From contig NZ_PXZO01000053.1 of NCBI RefSeq assembly GCF_003013475.1, forward strand, positions 62,001-126,000: a stretch of DNA of 64,000 nucleotides, read 5' to 3'. Within the stretch, counting starts at the first letter, position 1. Each line of letters begins with the position of its first letter. The DNA comes from Brevibacillus porteri (GTDB lineage: Bacteria; Bacillota; Bacilli; Brevibacillales; Brevibacillaceae). The position numbers and the translations under genes were made by a program. The notes beneath the pieces were generated by a model, which was not told the DNA's origin, made no database searches, and saw only the letters and a list, made by a program, of their open reading frames with translations. This document shows positions 8,769 through 18,490 of this stretch, piece after piece.

Positions 8769-10664
8769 ATGAGCTACCGGAAGAGAAGATTCTGGTTAAG
8801 CTTATCGGACGCAGGAATTATCAGCTTGGCTGTCTGGTTGGCCTGCCTGGTTCGATTTGATTTTTCTTTCACGGAGATAAGCGAATATCAACCTATGTAT
8901 TTGATGATGGGCCACGTACTGTTCGTCGTGACAGGCATGCACTTTGCTCAACTCTATCGACCTGTTTTCCGCTATGTCAGTGTTCGCGAACTGGTCTCGA
9001 TCATTTTAGCTACGAGCTTTTCCGTTTTAGCTCTCTATCTGGTACTGAAAATGACGTACCTGCTTGGTTGGTCCATCCGATTTCCCACCTCACTTTTTCT
9101 CATGACGCTCGCCTTTGTCTTGTTCGGGATCACAGGCTCCCGGTTTGTATGGAAGTGGTGGTATGAAGAGCGGGAGAAAAGAACCCAGGATCGCAGGCGC
9201 ACATTAATTATCGGAGCAGGTAGCGCAGGTGTGCTCGTAGCCAGGGAGATGAAAACCTCGCCTTTGTCGGAGCTACGTCCAGTGGCTTTTATCGATGATG
9301 AGCCCAGCAAACAAAATCTGCGTGTGTACGGCCTGCCAGTTGTAGGGAATCGGGCTGACATCGCCCGCGTCGTGCAACGACTTTCTATATCAGACATCGT
9401 GATTGCCATGCCATCCGCTTCCCGGCAGACGATTAAGGATATTTTCGACATTTGCAAAACGACGAGAGCGAGCGTCAAAATTTTGCCGCATGTAGCAGAC
9501 ATCATCAGCGGAAAAATCACGATGAACATGATTCGGGATGTAGCATTGGAGGATTTATTGGGAAGGGAGCCTGTTTCTGTCAATCTGGAAGAGATTACGG
9601 GGTACTTGCGGCAGCAAGTCGTACTTGTGACAGGAGCGGGCGGCTCGATTGGGTCCGAGCTTTGCAGACAAATAGCTAGATTTGGTCCAAGGAAACTGCT
9701 TCTCTTGGGGAACGAAGAGAACGGCATTTTTGAAATGAGCCTGGAGCTCTCGCGTTTGTTTCCTGAACAGGAAACGGTCAGCCTGATTGCAGATATTCGT
9801 GACAGACAAAGAATTGCTTCGATTATGCATGAGTATCGTCCCGCCGTTGTGTTTCATGCGGCAGCCCACAAGCATGTGCCGTTAATGGAGAACAACCCGT
9901 GTGAGGCATTAAAAAATAACATTCTGGGTACGAAAAACGTTGCGGAATGCGCGCTGGAAACCAGCGTTTCTCATTTCATCCTGATCTCGACGGACAAGGC
10001 AGTGAATCCAACCAGTGTGATGGGTGCCACGAAAAGGATCGCTGAGCTTCTGATCCAGGGCTATAACCATTTCGGACTTACCCGTTTTGCGGCTGTTCGT
10101 TTTGGAAATGTCCTGGGGAGCAGGGGGAGTGTCGTTCCTGTTTTTCTCAATCAAATCCGGTCAGGTGGACCGATTACCATTACGCACCCAGATATGGAGA
10201 GATTCTTTATGACCATTCCTGAGGCTGCCCAGCTCGTCATCCAGGCGGGAGCACTCGCTCAGGGAGGGGAGATATTCATTCTCGATATGGGGAAACCGGT
10301 CAAAATTGTCGATATGGCCCTCGACCTGATTCGCTTGGCAGGCTTGGAGCCCGGTAAGGATATTCCGGTTGTATTCACGGGAGTTCGTTCGGGTGAGAAG
10401 CTGTACGAAGAAATTTTGACAGAGGAAGAAGGCTTGTCGTCTACTTGCCATAATCGCATCTTCATTGGGAAGCCGCTCGATTTTTCCTGGAATGAGCTCT
10501 TGGCAGGGATCGCCCGGTTGGAGCAAATTGCAGACAAGGGAGCGACGATGGAGGACAAACAAACCATTATCGAGACTTTGCAAGGGATCGTTCCTGGCTA
10601 TCAATCCACTTCTTACGTGAAGGAAGAGTCTACGCCAGTCCCTTATCAAGTGGCGATCGGATGA
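8769..10664 (+). CDS. Membrane nucleotide-sugar 4,6-dehydratase (CapD/PglF/EpsC type)
   Basis: A 631-residue protein with four N-terminal membrane helices, a first Rossmann-like domain with GAGSAGVLVA, and a C-terminal dehydratase domain starting VLVTGAGGSIGSE. The usual catalytic Tyr-x3-Lys is Met-x3-Lys (MGATK), as in the WbpM/PglF branch, so it most likely makes UDP-4-keto-6-deoxy-GlcNAc. The aminotransferase at 21095 is the expected partner for turning this into a 4-amino sugar. The start at 8769 has GGAG 9 bases upstream; TTG at 8739 and ATG at 8763 are alternatives. Confidence 0.88.
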   Translation: MSYRKRRFWLSLSDAGIISLAVWLACLVRFDFSFTEISEYQPMYLMMGHVLFVVTGMHFAQLYRPVFRYVSVRELVSIILATSFSVLALYLVLKMTYLLGWSIRFPTSLFLMTLAFVLFGITGSRFVWKWWYEEREKRTQDRRRTLIIGAGSAGVLVAREMKTSPLSELRPVAFIDDEPSKQNLRVYGLPVVGNRADIARVVQRLSISDIVIAMPSASRQTIKDIFDICKTTRASVKILPHVADIISGKITMNMIRDVALEDLLGREPVSVNLEEITGYLRQQVVLVTGAGGSIGSELCRQIARFGPRKLLLLGNEENGIFEMSLELSRLFPEQETVSLIADIRDRQRIASIMHEYRPAVVFHAAAHKHVPLMENNPCEALKNNILGTKNVAECALETSVSHFILISTDKAVNPTSVMGATKRIAELLIQGYNHFGLTRFAAVRFGNVLGSRGSVVPVFLNQIRSGGPITITHPDMERFFMTIPEAAQLVIQAGALAQGGEIFILDMGKPVKIVDMALDLIRLAGLEPGKDIPVVFTGVRSGEKLYEEILTEEEGLSSTCHNRIFIGKPLDFSWNELLAGIARLEQIADKGATMEDKQTIIETLQGIVPGYQSTSYVKEESTPVPYQVAIG

Positions 10665-11749
10665 GCGTCAGCAAATGGAAGGAAAAGATTTCCTCGATAA
10701 AGTGGAAGCGGCTGCTTGTATGGGGAGGATTGATTTGTCTCATCAGCTTGAGTGGCTATGGTGTGTATGTCTATCTGTCGTTAAAAGAAACGGCCAGCAA
10801 AATGTACCTCCCTGTTCGCACGCAGAAATCTGTCGAGGTACCTGTAGCGACTGCACCAGCTACAGTGAGGCAATCGCCGACCGTGAATTCACAAGAAGCA
10901 ACTACACCGCTTGCGGCTGAAGTGGAGAACTCCGCTATCTTGCCCAAAGAACCGATCACTCTGCTGCTTCTTGGTGTTGATGAACGAGAGAATGACAAGG
11001 GGCGCTCTGATGTCATCCTCGTACTCTCCGTCAACCCGAAAACGAAATCTGCGTTGCTCCTCAGCATACCGCGTGATACGCGAACCGCTATGGCTCACAA
11101 GGGTACTCAGGATAAGATCAATCACGCATATGCATTCGGTGGAGTGCAACAGACAGTAGACACCGTCGAACAGTTTCTCCAATTTCCCATTGATTACGTG
11201 GTGACCGCGAATATGGAAGGATTCGCAGGTGTGATCGATGCGCTGGGAGGAGTGGAAGTCAACAACAAGCTTGCCTTTACTTATGCGGATTTCACCTTTC
11301 CAGTAGGTCCCATCCAGTTAGACGGGAAGCAAGCCTTGGTCTATGCTCGCATGCGCTACGAGGATCCGAGAGGCGACCTCGGGCGCAACGAAAGACAGCA
11401 GGAAATTATCAAGGCATTGCTGGACAAAGGTGTAACGCTTGCAGCGCCTACCCGATTGAATGACGTCCTTGCGACGATGGAGAAATACGTGAAAACGAAC
11501 ATGACCTTTGATGTGATGAAACAGCTTGCCTTAAGCTACAGCACGGCAGTTACCTCCGTTGAGACGATTCGTTTGGAAGGAAAGGGTCAAATGATCAATG
11601 GAATCTACTACTATATCGTCAGCCCGCAAGAGCGTGAGAGGTTGACCGAGAGTCTTTCAACTTTTCAAAAACAAATCGAACCTCCCGTACAACTGCCGAA
11701 AGAAGGAAGTGACAGCATGGCGGGGCAAAGGGGGAAGCAGGATGAATGA
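10661..11749 (+). CDS. LytR-CpsA-Psr (LCP) family glycopolymer transferase
   Basis: A 362-residue membrane-anchored enzyme that attaches undecaprenyl-linked glycopolymers to peptidoglycan. It has a short cytoplasmic N-terminus, one membrane helix at about residues 19-37, a linker of some 55 residues, and the LCP domain with LLLGVDERE, SIPRDT and the arginine-rich VYARMRYEDPRGDLGRNERQ. Its start overlaps the dehydratase stop as ATGA. Its presence suggests that at least part of the EPS made here is covalently fixed to the wall. Confidence 0.9.
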   Translation: MSVSKWKEKISSIKWKRLLVWGGLICLISLSGYGVYVYLSLKETASKMYLPVRTQKSVEVPVATAPATVRQSPTVNSQEATTPLAAEVENSAILPKEPITLLLLGVDERENDKGRSDVILVLSVNPKTKSALLLSIPRDTRTAMAHKGTQDKINHAYAFGGVQQTVDTVEQFLQFPIDYVVTANMEGFAGVIDALGGVEVNNKLAFTYADFTFPVGPIQLDGKQALVYARMRYEDPRGDLGRNERQQEIIKALLDKGVTLAAPTRLNDVLATMEKYVKTNMTFDVMKQLALSYSTAVTSVETIRLEGKGQMINGIYYYIVSPQERERLTESLSTFQKQIEPPVQLPKEGSDSMAGQRGKQDE

Positions 11750-12494
11750 GGAGCTTAATCTTCGTGAAATACTCCTGATGTTGTTGAAGCGATGGAAGCT
11801 GATCCTTTTAATTACCTCTTTGTGCACCATCGGAACAGCGCTCGTGAGCTTCTATTTACTGACACCGATTTATCAGGCGAAGACGGAAATATTAGTGAAT
11901 CGCTCACTGGATTCAACCGTAGAGAGCGTGCTATCCGTCGCGGAAATTGATTCCAATCTGAAATTAATTGAGACCTATCGCGTGATAATTGAAAGTCCGC
12001 GGGTGATGGAGCGCGTGCTCGAAGTGATCGGGGCGGGCGCTACGATGGAGGATCTGCTACTTCAAACAAAGGTGGAGCCAGTCAAGGATTCGCAGGTCAT
12101 TTCCATTACGGTAGAAGACCCGGATCAGGGCAGAGCAGTGCTCATCGCCAATACAATCGCGACGACCTTTCAGAAAGAAGTCGTCAAAATGCTTAGCATG
12201 AACAACGTGCATATTTTGGCAGAAGCCCGAAACAATCCGGCGGCCATTCCAGTGAGTCCAAAACCAATCCTCAATTCGGTGATCGCCTTTGTCCTCGGGT
12301 TGGCAACATCTATGGTCGTCGTCTTCTTGCTGGTGCAGATAGATACCCGGCTTCAATCGGAAAAAGAAGTGGAGGAGTATTTAGGCTTACCTGTCCTGGC
12401 AACGATTGCGGTGATTGACAAAAAAACGCGGAAGGCATTTCGCCAGCCCAAGGTGGAGGAAGTGAGGAATGAGTATGAGAAGGCAGAAGCCTGA
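11742..12494 (+). CDS. Wzz-type polysaccharide co-polymerase / kinase modulator
   Basis: A 250-residue protein with two membrane helices (about residues 17-37 and 175-195) flanking an extracytoplasmic loop. This is the layout of chain-length regulators and of BY-kinase transmembrane adaptors such as YwqC, EpsA or CapA. The cytoplasmic tail after the second helix would activate the kinase encoded next. It overlaps the LCP gene by 8 bases and the kinase gene by 26 bases. A glycine/proline-rich motif before the second helix (AAIPVSPKP) is typical of the family. Confidence 0.88.
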   Translation: MNEELNLREILLMLLKRWKLILLITSLCTIGTALVSFYLLTPIYQAKTEILVNRSLDSTVESVLSVAEIDSNLKLIETYRVIIESPRVMERVLEVIGAGATMEDLLLQTKVEPVKDSQVISITVEDPDQGRAVLIANTIATTFQKEVVKMLSMNNVHILAEARNNPAAIPVSPKPILNSVIAFVLGLATSMVVVFLLVQIDTRLQSEKEVEEYLGLPVLATIAVIDKKTRKAFRQPKVEEVRNEYEKAEA

Positions 12495-13164
12495 TGATCG
12501 TTACCAAAAGCTGATCGCCCATTGGGAGCCGCTGTCTCCGCTGGTAGAGGGCTACCGTACCCTTCGCTTAAACATTCAGTTTTCCATGGGCGACAAGCTG
12601 ATGCAAACGATTTTAGTCACCAGTCCAGGGGCTTCTGAGGGAAAAACGATCACCGCTGCCAACCTGTCCTTGATGATGGCAAAGGATCGCAAAAAAACGG
12701 TGCTGCTTGATTTTGACTTGCGCAATCCGCGGGTACATTTCACCTTTGATATGCCGAATCTGTACGGAATTAGTTCGTACTTTTCGGATATGTGCCAGAT
12801 TGACGATATGATTCAACCATCTGGCGTGTCAGAGCTGTCGATCATTACGGCAGGGCCAATCCCGCATAATCCGGCGGAAATGCTCGGAACGCCACGGCTC
12901 TTGGAATTGATGGCATACCTGCGCCACAATTTTGATTTTGTGATTGTCGACAGCCCGCCATTAATCGTAAGCGACGCAATGGTGCTGGCAAGGGAAATGG
13001 ATGGCTGTGTCATGGTGGTGGATGCAAGCAAGACGAAGCGGGATTCTGCTGTCAAAGCGGTAGAGCAGTTAAAAGCGGCAGGAGCCAATCTGCTCGGTGT
13101 TGTTCTCAACAACAAAAAGGTAGGGAAGAGAGAAGGCTACTACGGATATGGGTACAACGCATAG
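12469..13164 (+). CDS. Bacterial tyrosine kinase (CpsD/EpsB/YwqD type)
   Basis: A 231-residue BY-kinase controlling polymer length and export. It contains Walker A PGASEGKT, Walker A' VLLDFDLRNP and Walker B FVIVDSPP. The C-terminus ends YYGYGYNA, a tyrosine cluster that is the usual autophosphorylation site. The ATG follows GTGGAGGAAG. It works with the adaptor encoded immediately upstream. Confidence 0.92.
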   Translation: MSMRRQKPDDRYQKLIAHWEPLSPLVEGYRTLRLNIQFSMGDKLMQTILVTSPGASEGKTITAANLSLMMAKDRKKTVLLDFDLRNPRVHFTFDMPNLYGISSYFSDMCQIDDMIQPSGVSELSIITAGPIPHNPAEMLGTPRLLELMAYLRHNFDFVIVDSPPLIVSDAMVLAREMDGCVMVVDASKTKRDSAVKAVEQLKAAGANLLGVVLNNKKVGKREGYYGYGYNA

Positions 13165-13187
13165 CAGAAAGCGGGGCGTTTGTAGGC

Positions 13188-14585
13188 ATGCATGCCCTCA
13201 AATTAGCTTGGCAACGACAATGGAACCGTCTGCATAAAGATCGCGATGTTCACGAAGTGATTCGCGGCTCGGCCTTCACGTTTTTGTTTCGGCTCCTTGG
13301 CTTCATGCTGCTCTATCTCTTGCAGTTCTACATTGCCAGAGAGTATGGAGCCGAGAGCCTGGGCATCTATTCGCTGACGATCACCCTGATGAACATCGGA
13401 ATGGTGCTGGCCGTTTTGGGGACGGATACAGCCATAATCCGCTTTCTCTCGGAGTTTCGCGCGAAAGGCTCGCTTTATCAGATTTCCGAAGTATTCAACA
13501 AAGTAGTGCTGTGGGCGACGCTGATTTCGATTGTGCTTGGGGTACTTTTGCATGTGTTCTCGGAGCAGGTGTCCGCCTACGTGTTTGCAGGGGAGCTGCC
13601 AGCAGAGGCACTGCGAGTCGTCGCGTGGATGCTTCCGTTTGTGTCGCTCGCAAGGCTGTATGCATCTGCGTTTCGGGCACTGCATCGGGTTGTCATCTCG
13701 ATCACTGTCGATATCGTCGGTATGCGTTTTCTGCACTTGGCGTTTCTTTTCATCGCCATTCCTTTTTTCGAACCCAGTACGATGCTCTTGATTCAACTGC
13801 TCGCAGCTGCTGTTATCTTGAATGCTGTCTATGGGATGGGGCAGTGGTATGCGACGAGCCGAGGATTCCGTAATGGTGTACAGCCAACTACGCGAGAACC
13901 TGGCGTTGGCTTGAGGGAAATTATTGCAGTCGCACTGCCCATGTATCTCAGTGCATCGATGGAATTGATTATGACGTGGACAGATATGATCATGCTGGGC
14001 ATTTTTACGGATGCAAAAACAGTCGGAGTATACAGTGTGGTCATTCGTCTGGCAATGGTGACGGGCTTTGCGCTGATTTCCATCAATACGATCCTCTCTC
14101 CCAAGTTCTCTGAGCTGTACGCACGTAATGATATGGACGGCTTGAAAAAGATGATTGCGTTTGCCAATCGTCTCATTTTCTTCACCTCTGCTCCTCTCAA
14201 TCTGCTCGTAGCGATATTCGCCGTTCCGTTGCTTACTTTTTTTGGTGAAGAGTTTGCGAGTGAGAGCCTCGTCCTTGTGATTTTGTGTATGGGGCAGTTT
14301 GTCAATTTTTGCACAGGCAGTGTCATCCCCTTATTGACGATGACCGGACATCAAAAAACGGCCCGCAATATTCTTATCTGTTCAGCTGCACTAAACATAA
14401 TCGGAAACGCTTGTCTCATTCCGCTGTATGGAATTATCGGGGCCGCCATTGCTACTTCGATCAGCCTGATTTGTCGAGATCTTTGTGCTTCGTATTGGGC
14501 ATCCAAATATTTTGGTTTTCGCACGTGGTATATCCCGTTTTTATCCGAAAAATATTCCGTCTCGCTCTCGGAGACGAGGTCATGA
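13188..14585 (+). CDS. Wzx-type polysaccharide flippase
   Basis: A 465-residue polytopic membrane protein of the MOP superfamily with about 12-14 hydrophobic segments. It would flip undecaprenyl-linked repeat units across the membrane. A Wzy-type polymerase (16090) and a Wzz-type regulator (11742) in the same operon complete a Wzx/Wzy assembly pathway. The N-terminus is amphipathic and basic. The start ATG at 13188 has only a weak purine stretch upstream. Confidence 0.88.
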   Translation: MHALKLAWQRQWNRLHKDRDVHEVIRGSAFTFLFRLLGFMLLYLLQFYIAREYGAESLGIYSLTITLMNIGMVLAVLGTDTAIIRFLSEFRAKGSLYQISEVFNKVVLWATLISIVLGVLLHVFSEQVSAYVFAGELPAEALRVVAWMLPFVSLARLYASAFRALHRVVISITVDIVGMRFLHLAFLFIAIPFFEPSTMLLIQLLAAAVILNAVYGMGQWYATSRGFRNGVQPTTREPGVGLREIIAVALPMYLSASMELIMTWTDMIMLGIFTDAKTVGVYSVVIRLAMVTGFALISINTILSPKFSELYARNDMDGLKKMIAFANRLIFFTSAPLNLLVAIFAVPLLTFFGEEFASESLVLVILCMGQFVNFCTGSVIPLLTMTGHQKTARNILICSAALNIIGNACLIPLYGIIGAAIATSISLICRDLCASYWASKYFGFRTWYIPFLSEKYSVSLSETRS

Positions 14586-14600
14586 AGAAGGTGGCTTACC

Positions 14601-15428
14601 GTGAAGGATGAGCTGTATCCGTCTATGTTTTGGGATAGTGAAGAGACCCGCTATTGCCGTGTGCAGGTGCAGAAGCCATGGAGCAGGGAGGAATTTTGGT
14701 CGTACTACTTCACACGACGCATCTCCATCTATGTGAGTTTATTGCTGACCCGAAAAACACAAATATCCCCCAACGCGATTACGATTGGGGGGATTGTCGC
14801 CGGACTCCTTAGCGCTGGAGCATTTATGTACGGAACGGCGGCATCCTTTCTGCTCGGCTGCTTCTTCTGTCAGGTGTGCTACTTGGCGGATTGCGTCGAC
14901 GGAGAAGTAGCCCGCATGCGCAACCAGAAGAGCAAGGGAGGAGAATGGCTGGACATCGGGCTCAACTATGCACTCTACCTGGCGTCATTCGGTGTGATAT
15001 ACGGCATCACGAATCATCACGCGATGTTGAGTCCGTGGCTGCTCTATTTGATTTTGCTCACGATTTTTGCAGAGATATTGGCGACCAATGGCTCCGATCT
15101 CGTCTTTAGTCAAGGGAAAATCTCTCACGAAACAGTCTCTATGAGAAAGCGCAGCAAATGGATCGATGCTTTTGTCTTCCTTTTTCTTACCCAAACGGGC
15201 TATCAGTTGGGCGTGCTGGTTACCGCATTTCTGTGGGCAATCAGTGGTCAGATGCTATTTTTGCTCCTATGGTCCTTCTACCACCTGTTTGTCGGGCTGG
15301 CCAGATCGATGTACAAGCTGAAGCTGAACATCAAATACGTCATGCCATCTCTGAAAGAAGGAGGGGAGTCAGATGAAGGCACTGCTCATGGCAGCAGGTC
15401 TCGGGTCACGAATCAACGAGCAAATTGA
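14601..15428 (+). CDS. CDP-alcohol phosphotransferase family membrane protein with altered active site
   Basis: A 275-residue integral membrane protein with the CDP-alcohol phosphotransferase motif D97-x2-D100-G101-x2-A104-R105-x8-G114-x3-D118-x3-N122. The fourth acidic residue, normally the catalytic base, is asparagine here. Family members move a phospho-alcohol from a CDP-alcohol to an acceptor alcohol, usually making phospholipids. The neighbouring cytidylyltransferase-like gene suggests it uses a CDP-activated polyol or choline to decorate the EPS or its lipid carrier. The start is GTG with AAGGTGG 6 bases upstream. The substitution could mean loss of activity or another mechanism. Confidence 0.8.
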   Translation: MKDELYPSMFWDSEETRYCRVQVQKPWSREEFWSYYFTRRISIYVSLLLTRKTQISPNAITIGGIVAGLLSAGAFMYGTAASFLLGCFFCQVCYLADCVDGEVARMRNQKSKGGEWLDIGLNYALYLASFGVIYGITNHHAMLSPWLLYLILLTIFAEILATNGSDLVFSQGKISHETVSMRKRSKWIDAFVFLFLTQTGYQLGVLVTAFLWAISGQMLFLLLWSFYHLFVGLARSMYKLKLNIKYVMPSLKEGGESDEGTAHGSRSRVTNQRAN

Positions 15429-16089
15429 CGGAATTCCCAAGTGCACAGTGGATATCGGAAGCCAAGCGCTCATTGAAAATACGATAGCGGAGCTAAGGCG
15501 CCACGGAATTGAAGACATCGCATTGGTGGTGGGCTATCAAGCTAACGTGATTACCGAGTTGCTCAGAGATGAACCTATTCGTTTTTATCACAATCCTTTT
15601 TATGATCGGACGAATAGTATGGTGTCCCTCTGGTTCGCCCGCGAGTTTTTGCAAGGAAGCGACTGCTTGCTGTTGAACGCCGACGTTTACTTTGAATCGA
15701 AGGTACTGGAAGTCGTGTTGCAAGAGACCGCGTGTCCCGTCATGTATGCTGATCCAGCCCGCCGCTATGAGGGAGATTATAAATTTGGTTATAAAAACGG
15801 ACTGCTACTCCGCCACGGGAAGGGACTCTCGCTGGAAGAGACAACTGGCGAATACGTTGGAATTGCTAAACTACACGAGAGCTTTCTGCCGATATTTTTG
15901 CGTCGATTACAAAGGTTGATTCAGGAGAAGCAGTATGATCTGTGGTGGGAAAATGTCCTCTATTCTTTTTTGGGCGAAAGGAATGTATATGTCGCACAAA
16001 TACCACCGGGATTGTTTTGGGCAGAGGTTGATACGTGGGAGGATTATCAACGAATCCTGCAATTCACCAACCATCTGGCGCACAGGTGA
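15373..16089 (+). CDS. Nucleotidyltransferase (LicC / inositol-phosphate cytidylyltransferase-like)
   Basis: A 238-residue protein with the NTP-transferase fold: LLMAAGLGSRI near the start, the lysine in GIPKCTV, and a metal-binding aspartate in LLNADVYF. It resembles phosphocholine and phosphoinositol cytidylyltransferases more than sugar nucleotidyltransferases, in size and in the SRINE...PK spacing. It overlaps the CDP-alcohol phosphotransferase gene by 56 bases, a strong hint that the two act in sequence: this enzyme makes a CDP-alcohol, the other transfers it. The alcohol is unknown. Confidence 0.78.
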   Translation: MKALLMAAGLGSRINEQIDGIPKCTVDIGSQALIENTIAELRRHGIEDIALVVGYQANVITELLRDEPIRFYHNPFYDRTNSMVSLWFAREFLQGSDCLLLNADVYFESKVLEVVLQETACPVMYADPARRYEGDYKFGYKNGLLLRHGKGLSLEETTGEYVGIAKLHESFLPIFLRRLQRLIQEKQYDLWWENVLYSFLGERNVYVAQIPPGLFWAEVDTWEDYQRILQFTNHLAHR

Positions 16090-17292
16090 ATGATGATCAA
16101 GGAGAAGCTCTCACCGGACAAGGTTCTACTTTTGCTATATGTGGTGCTCAAGCCCTTCTACTTCTTCCCAAGTGGCAATCCGCAAATCGCCGATTTTATT
16201 ATGCTCATCTTGATCGGCTACAGCTTCTTGTTTCGCCTGGGTCGCATTAACCGCAGACTCGGACTTTTTCTCTTCCTTACCCTTCTGTTTTTGTACGACA
16301 TTATGATGGTGAATGGCATATGGACGATTGCACTCGGCGGGGAAATGGATGTATTCAGCTCGACCAAGTGGTATATGTACAACGGCGCCGTGATGCTTGC
16401 CCTGGTTATTTTGTTCAGGCGCAACCCTCAAGAGTACGTCAAATGGGTCTTCCTGGCTACGTCCACTTCCTTGCTCATTCAGGCATTCATTCTCGTGTCA
16501 GGGCTGTCACCGGATAGTGACGAGTTCAGGCAATCCTTGTTCTTCAACAATCCGAACCAGCTCGGCTATTTTGGGCTTTTGTGCATGGGGATATGCCTGC
16601 TGTGTGCTCGTTTCGTATCTGTGAAGACCCTACCTCTCTTTATTGCGATCGGCACGGCGTTCAGTATCATTGCAGCATCCTTGTCGAAAGCAGCGATCAT
16701 TAGTGCTGTAGGGATGTACCTCGTTTTTTTGCTCCTCTCCATCAAAGAACGAACGGGCTTGTTTTGGATGAATCTGCTTTGTGTGCTCGTCTCGTCCTTC
16801 ACTGTCTTCTTCATCTATTTGTACACCAACGAAAACGTACTGAGCGATGCATCTATTTACACACAAATCGAAGAGCGAATGGTATCACTCGGGGAAGATT
16901 CGGATGACAATTTGGCGGCGCGGGGCTATGACCGGATTGCCAACCATCCGGAGTACATTTTGTTCGGAGCAGGGGAAGGGATGTACGATCGATTTAACAG
17001 CAGCATTTCATTGGAACTCCATTCTACCTTAGCCAATCTGTTCTTCTCCTACGGTGTCATGGGCACGGTGTTGTTCATTCTCATGATTTATGGGGCGGTC
17101 CGAGGGCATCGATTGGTTGCTTGGTATCCACTTGTCTTCCAAATTTTGTACGGACTCACTCATAACGGAATTCGCGAAACGTTTTTCTGGATCATGCTCG
17201 CGCTGTATTTCGTGACAGCCGAAATCAATACGCGTCAGATCAAAAATGGCGGTGATCTGCTTGAAAAAAATCTTGCAAGTATGCGCAATTGA
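16090..17292 (+). CDS. Wzy-type O-antigen/EPS polymerase
   Basis: A 400-residue polytopic protein with about ten membrane helices and a large extracytoplasmic loop near residues 255-300, matching Wzy/WaaL polymerases. The segment FNNPNQLGYFG is typical of the family. It would polymerise flipped repeat units. It starts directly at the stop of the previous gene and overlaps the glycosyltransferase gene. Confidence 0.82.
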   Translation: MMIKEKLSPDKVLLLLYVVLKPFYFFPSGNPQIADFIMLILIGYSFLFRLGRINRRLGLFLFLTLLFLYDIMMVNGIWTIALGGEMDVFSSTKWYMYNGAVMLALVILFRRNPQEYVKWVFLATSTSLLIQAFILVSGLSPDSDEFRQSLFFNNPNQLGYFGLLCMGICLLCARFVSVKTLPLFIAIGTAFSIIAASLSKAAIISAVGMYLVFLLLSIKERTGLFWMNLLCVLVSSFTVFFIYLYTNENVLSDASIYTQIEERMVSLGEDSDDNLAARGYDRIANHPEYILFGAGEGMYDRFNSSISLELHSTLANLFFSYGVMGTVLFILMIYGAVRGHRLVAWYPLVFQILYGLTHNGIRETFFWIMLALYFVTAEINTRQIKNGGDLLEKNLASMRN

Positions 17293-18490
17293 CCGCTCTG
17301 TAGAAAGCTTGCTGTTTCCTCTGATTGAAAAGCTGATGGGTGAAGGCTACGAGGTGCATACCGCGTGTTCGGATACGGGGCGCTTTGATGTGTTAACAGC
17401 AAAGGGATTGACGCTCAAAAGTATCCCCATTAAGCGAAAGATCGACCCGATTTCCAATTTGGTGACAATTGGGGCATTGTATCGACTGATGAAAAGGGAG
17501 AAGTATGATGTCGTGCATGTCCATACGCCGATTGCCGCTGTTCTCGGGCGCGTGGCGGCAAGGCTGGCAAGAGTGCCACATGTCATTTACACAGCGCATG
17601 GCTACTTCTTTCATGAGGGCATGAGCAAAAGTACGTATCAGATGTACTACACGCTGGAAAAATGGTTTGCCCGGCATATGACTGACTATCTTTTACTTCA
17701 GAGTCGAGAGGATTACGAGTTGAGCGTGAAGGATAGCTTCTCCTCCCAGACGGAGCGGATTCTGCACATTGGCAACGGCGTTGATCTCACAGAACGCTTT
17801 CACCCGCGACACGTAACGAGAGAAAAGGTCAAGTCTATCAAGGCCTCTCTGGGGCTGCGGGATGAGCAGGTGGTGATCACCTATGTAGGACGTATGGTCT
17901 CGGAGAAAGGGATTTTTGAGCTGTTGGAAGCCTTTCGCAAGCTGGCGGGCGAATTTCCGCGCCTGCGCCTCTTGTTGGTGGGGGATGTGTCTTCCAGTGA
18001 ACGCGATCAGCGAGGTCAAGACTTCGTAGGGCTTTGCCGCCAGCATCCGCAAATCATTTTGGCTGGATTCCGCACAGACATCCCGGAGCTGATGGCCGCC
18101 AGCGATATATTTGTTCTTCCCTCTCATCGCGAAGGACTGCCTCGATCCATCATTGAGGCGATGGCGATGGCAAAACCAATCGTCGCCACGAATATCCGTG
18201 GATGTAGGGAAGAAGTCAGGGACGGTGTCAACGGATTTTTAGTAGAACCGAAACAAGTGTGTCCCTTGTATGTAGCCTTAAAAAAGCTCGTAGTTGATTC
18301 CAGACTCAGAGAAGCATTCGGGCAGAATAGCCGCAGCATCGCGCTTGAGCACTTCGATGAGCGAACAGTCCTTGCGAAGCAGGCGGCCTTGTTTGCCCAA
18401 CTGACTGGTCAGCTACGAGAAGAAAGAGGGCAGGAGAAAGGAGGCAGCGGAGAAGATTGGACAAGACGGGAGCATTCGTCATTTCCCTAG
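17261..18490 (+). CDS. Family 4 glycosyltransferase
   Basis: A GT-B glycosyltransferase of 409 residues, the only non-priming glycosyltransferase in this operon. It has the N-terminal KKILQVCAID strand, HVHTPIAAVLGR, TAHGYFFHEG, the donor-binding YVGRMVSEKGI, and the catalytic E-x7-E in SHREGLPRSIIEAMAM. It resembles EpsD- and PglA-type enzymes acting on undecaprenyl-linked HexNAc. The TTG at 17261 was preferred because GGCGGTG lies upstream at good spacing and it gives the usual MKKIL start; an ATG at 17246 is possible. It is translationally coupled to wzy. Confidence 0.85.
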   Translation: MKKILQVCAIDRSVESLLFPLIEKLMGEGYEVHTACSDTGRFDVLTAKGLTLKSIPIKRKIDPISNLVTIGALYRLMKREKYDVVHVHTPIAAVLGRVAARLARVPHVIYTAHGYFFHEGMSKSTYQMYYTLEKWFARHMTDYLLLQSREDYELSVKDSFSSQTERILHIGNGVDLTERFHPRHVTREKVKSIKASLGLRDEQVVITYVGRMVSEKGIFELLEAFRKLAGEFPRLRLLLVGDVSSSERDQRGQDFVGLCRQHPQIILAGFRTDIPELMAASDIFVLPSHREGLPRSIIEAMAMAKPIVATNIRGCREEVRDGVNGFLVEPKQVCPLYVALKKLVVDSRLREAFGQNSRSIALEHFDERTVLAKQAALFAQLTGQLREERGQEKGGSGEDWTRREHSSFP

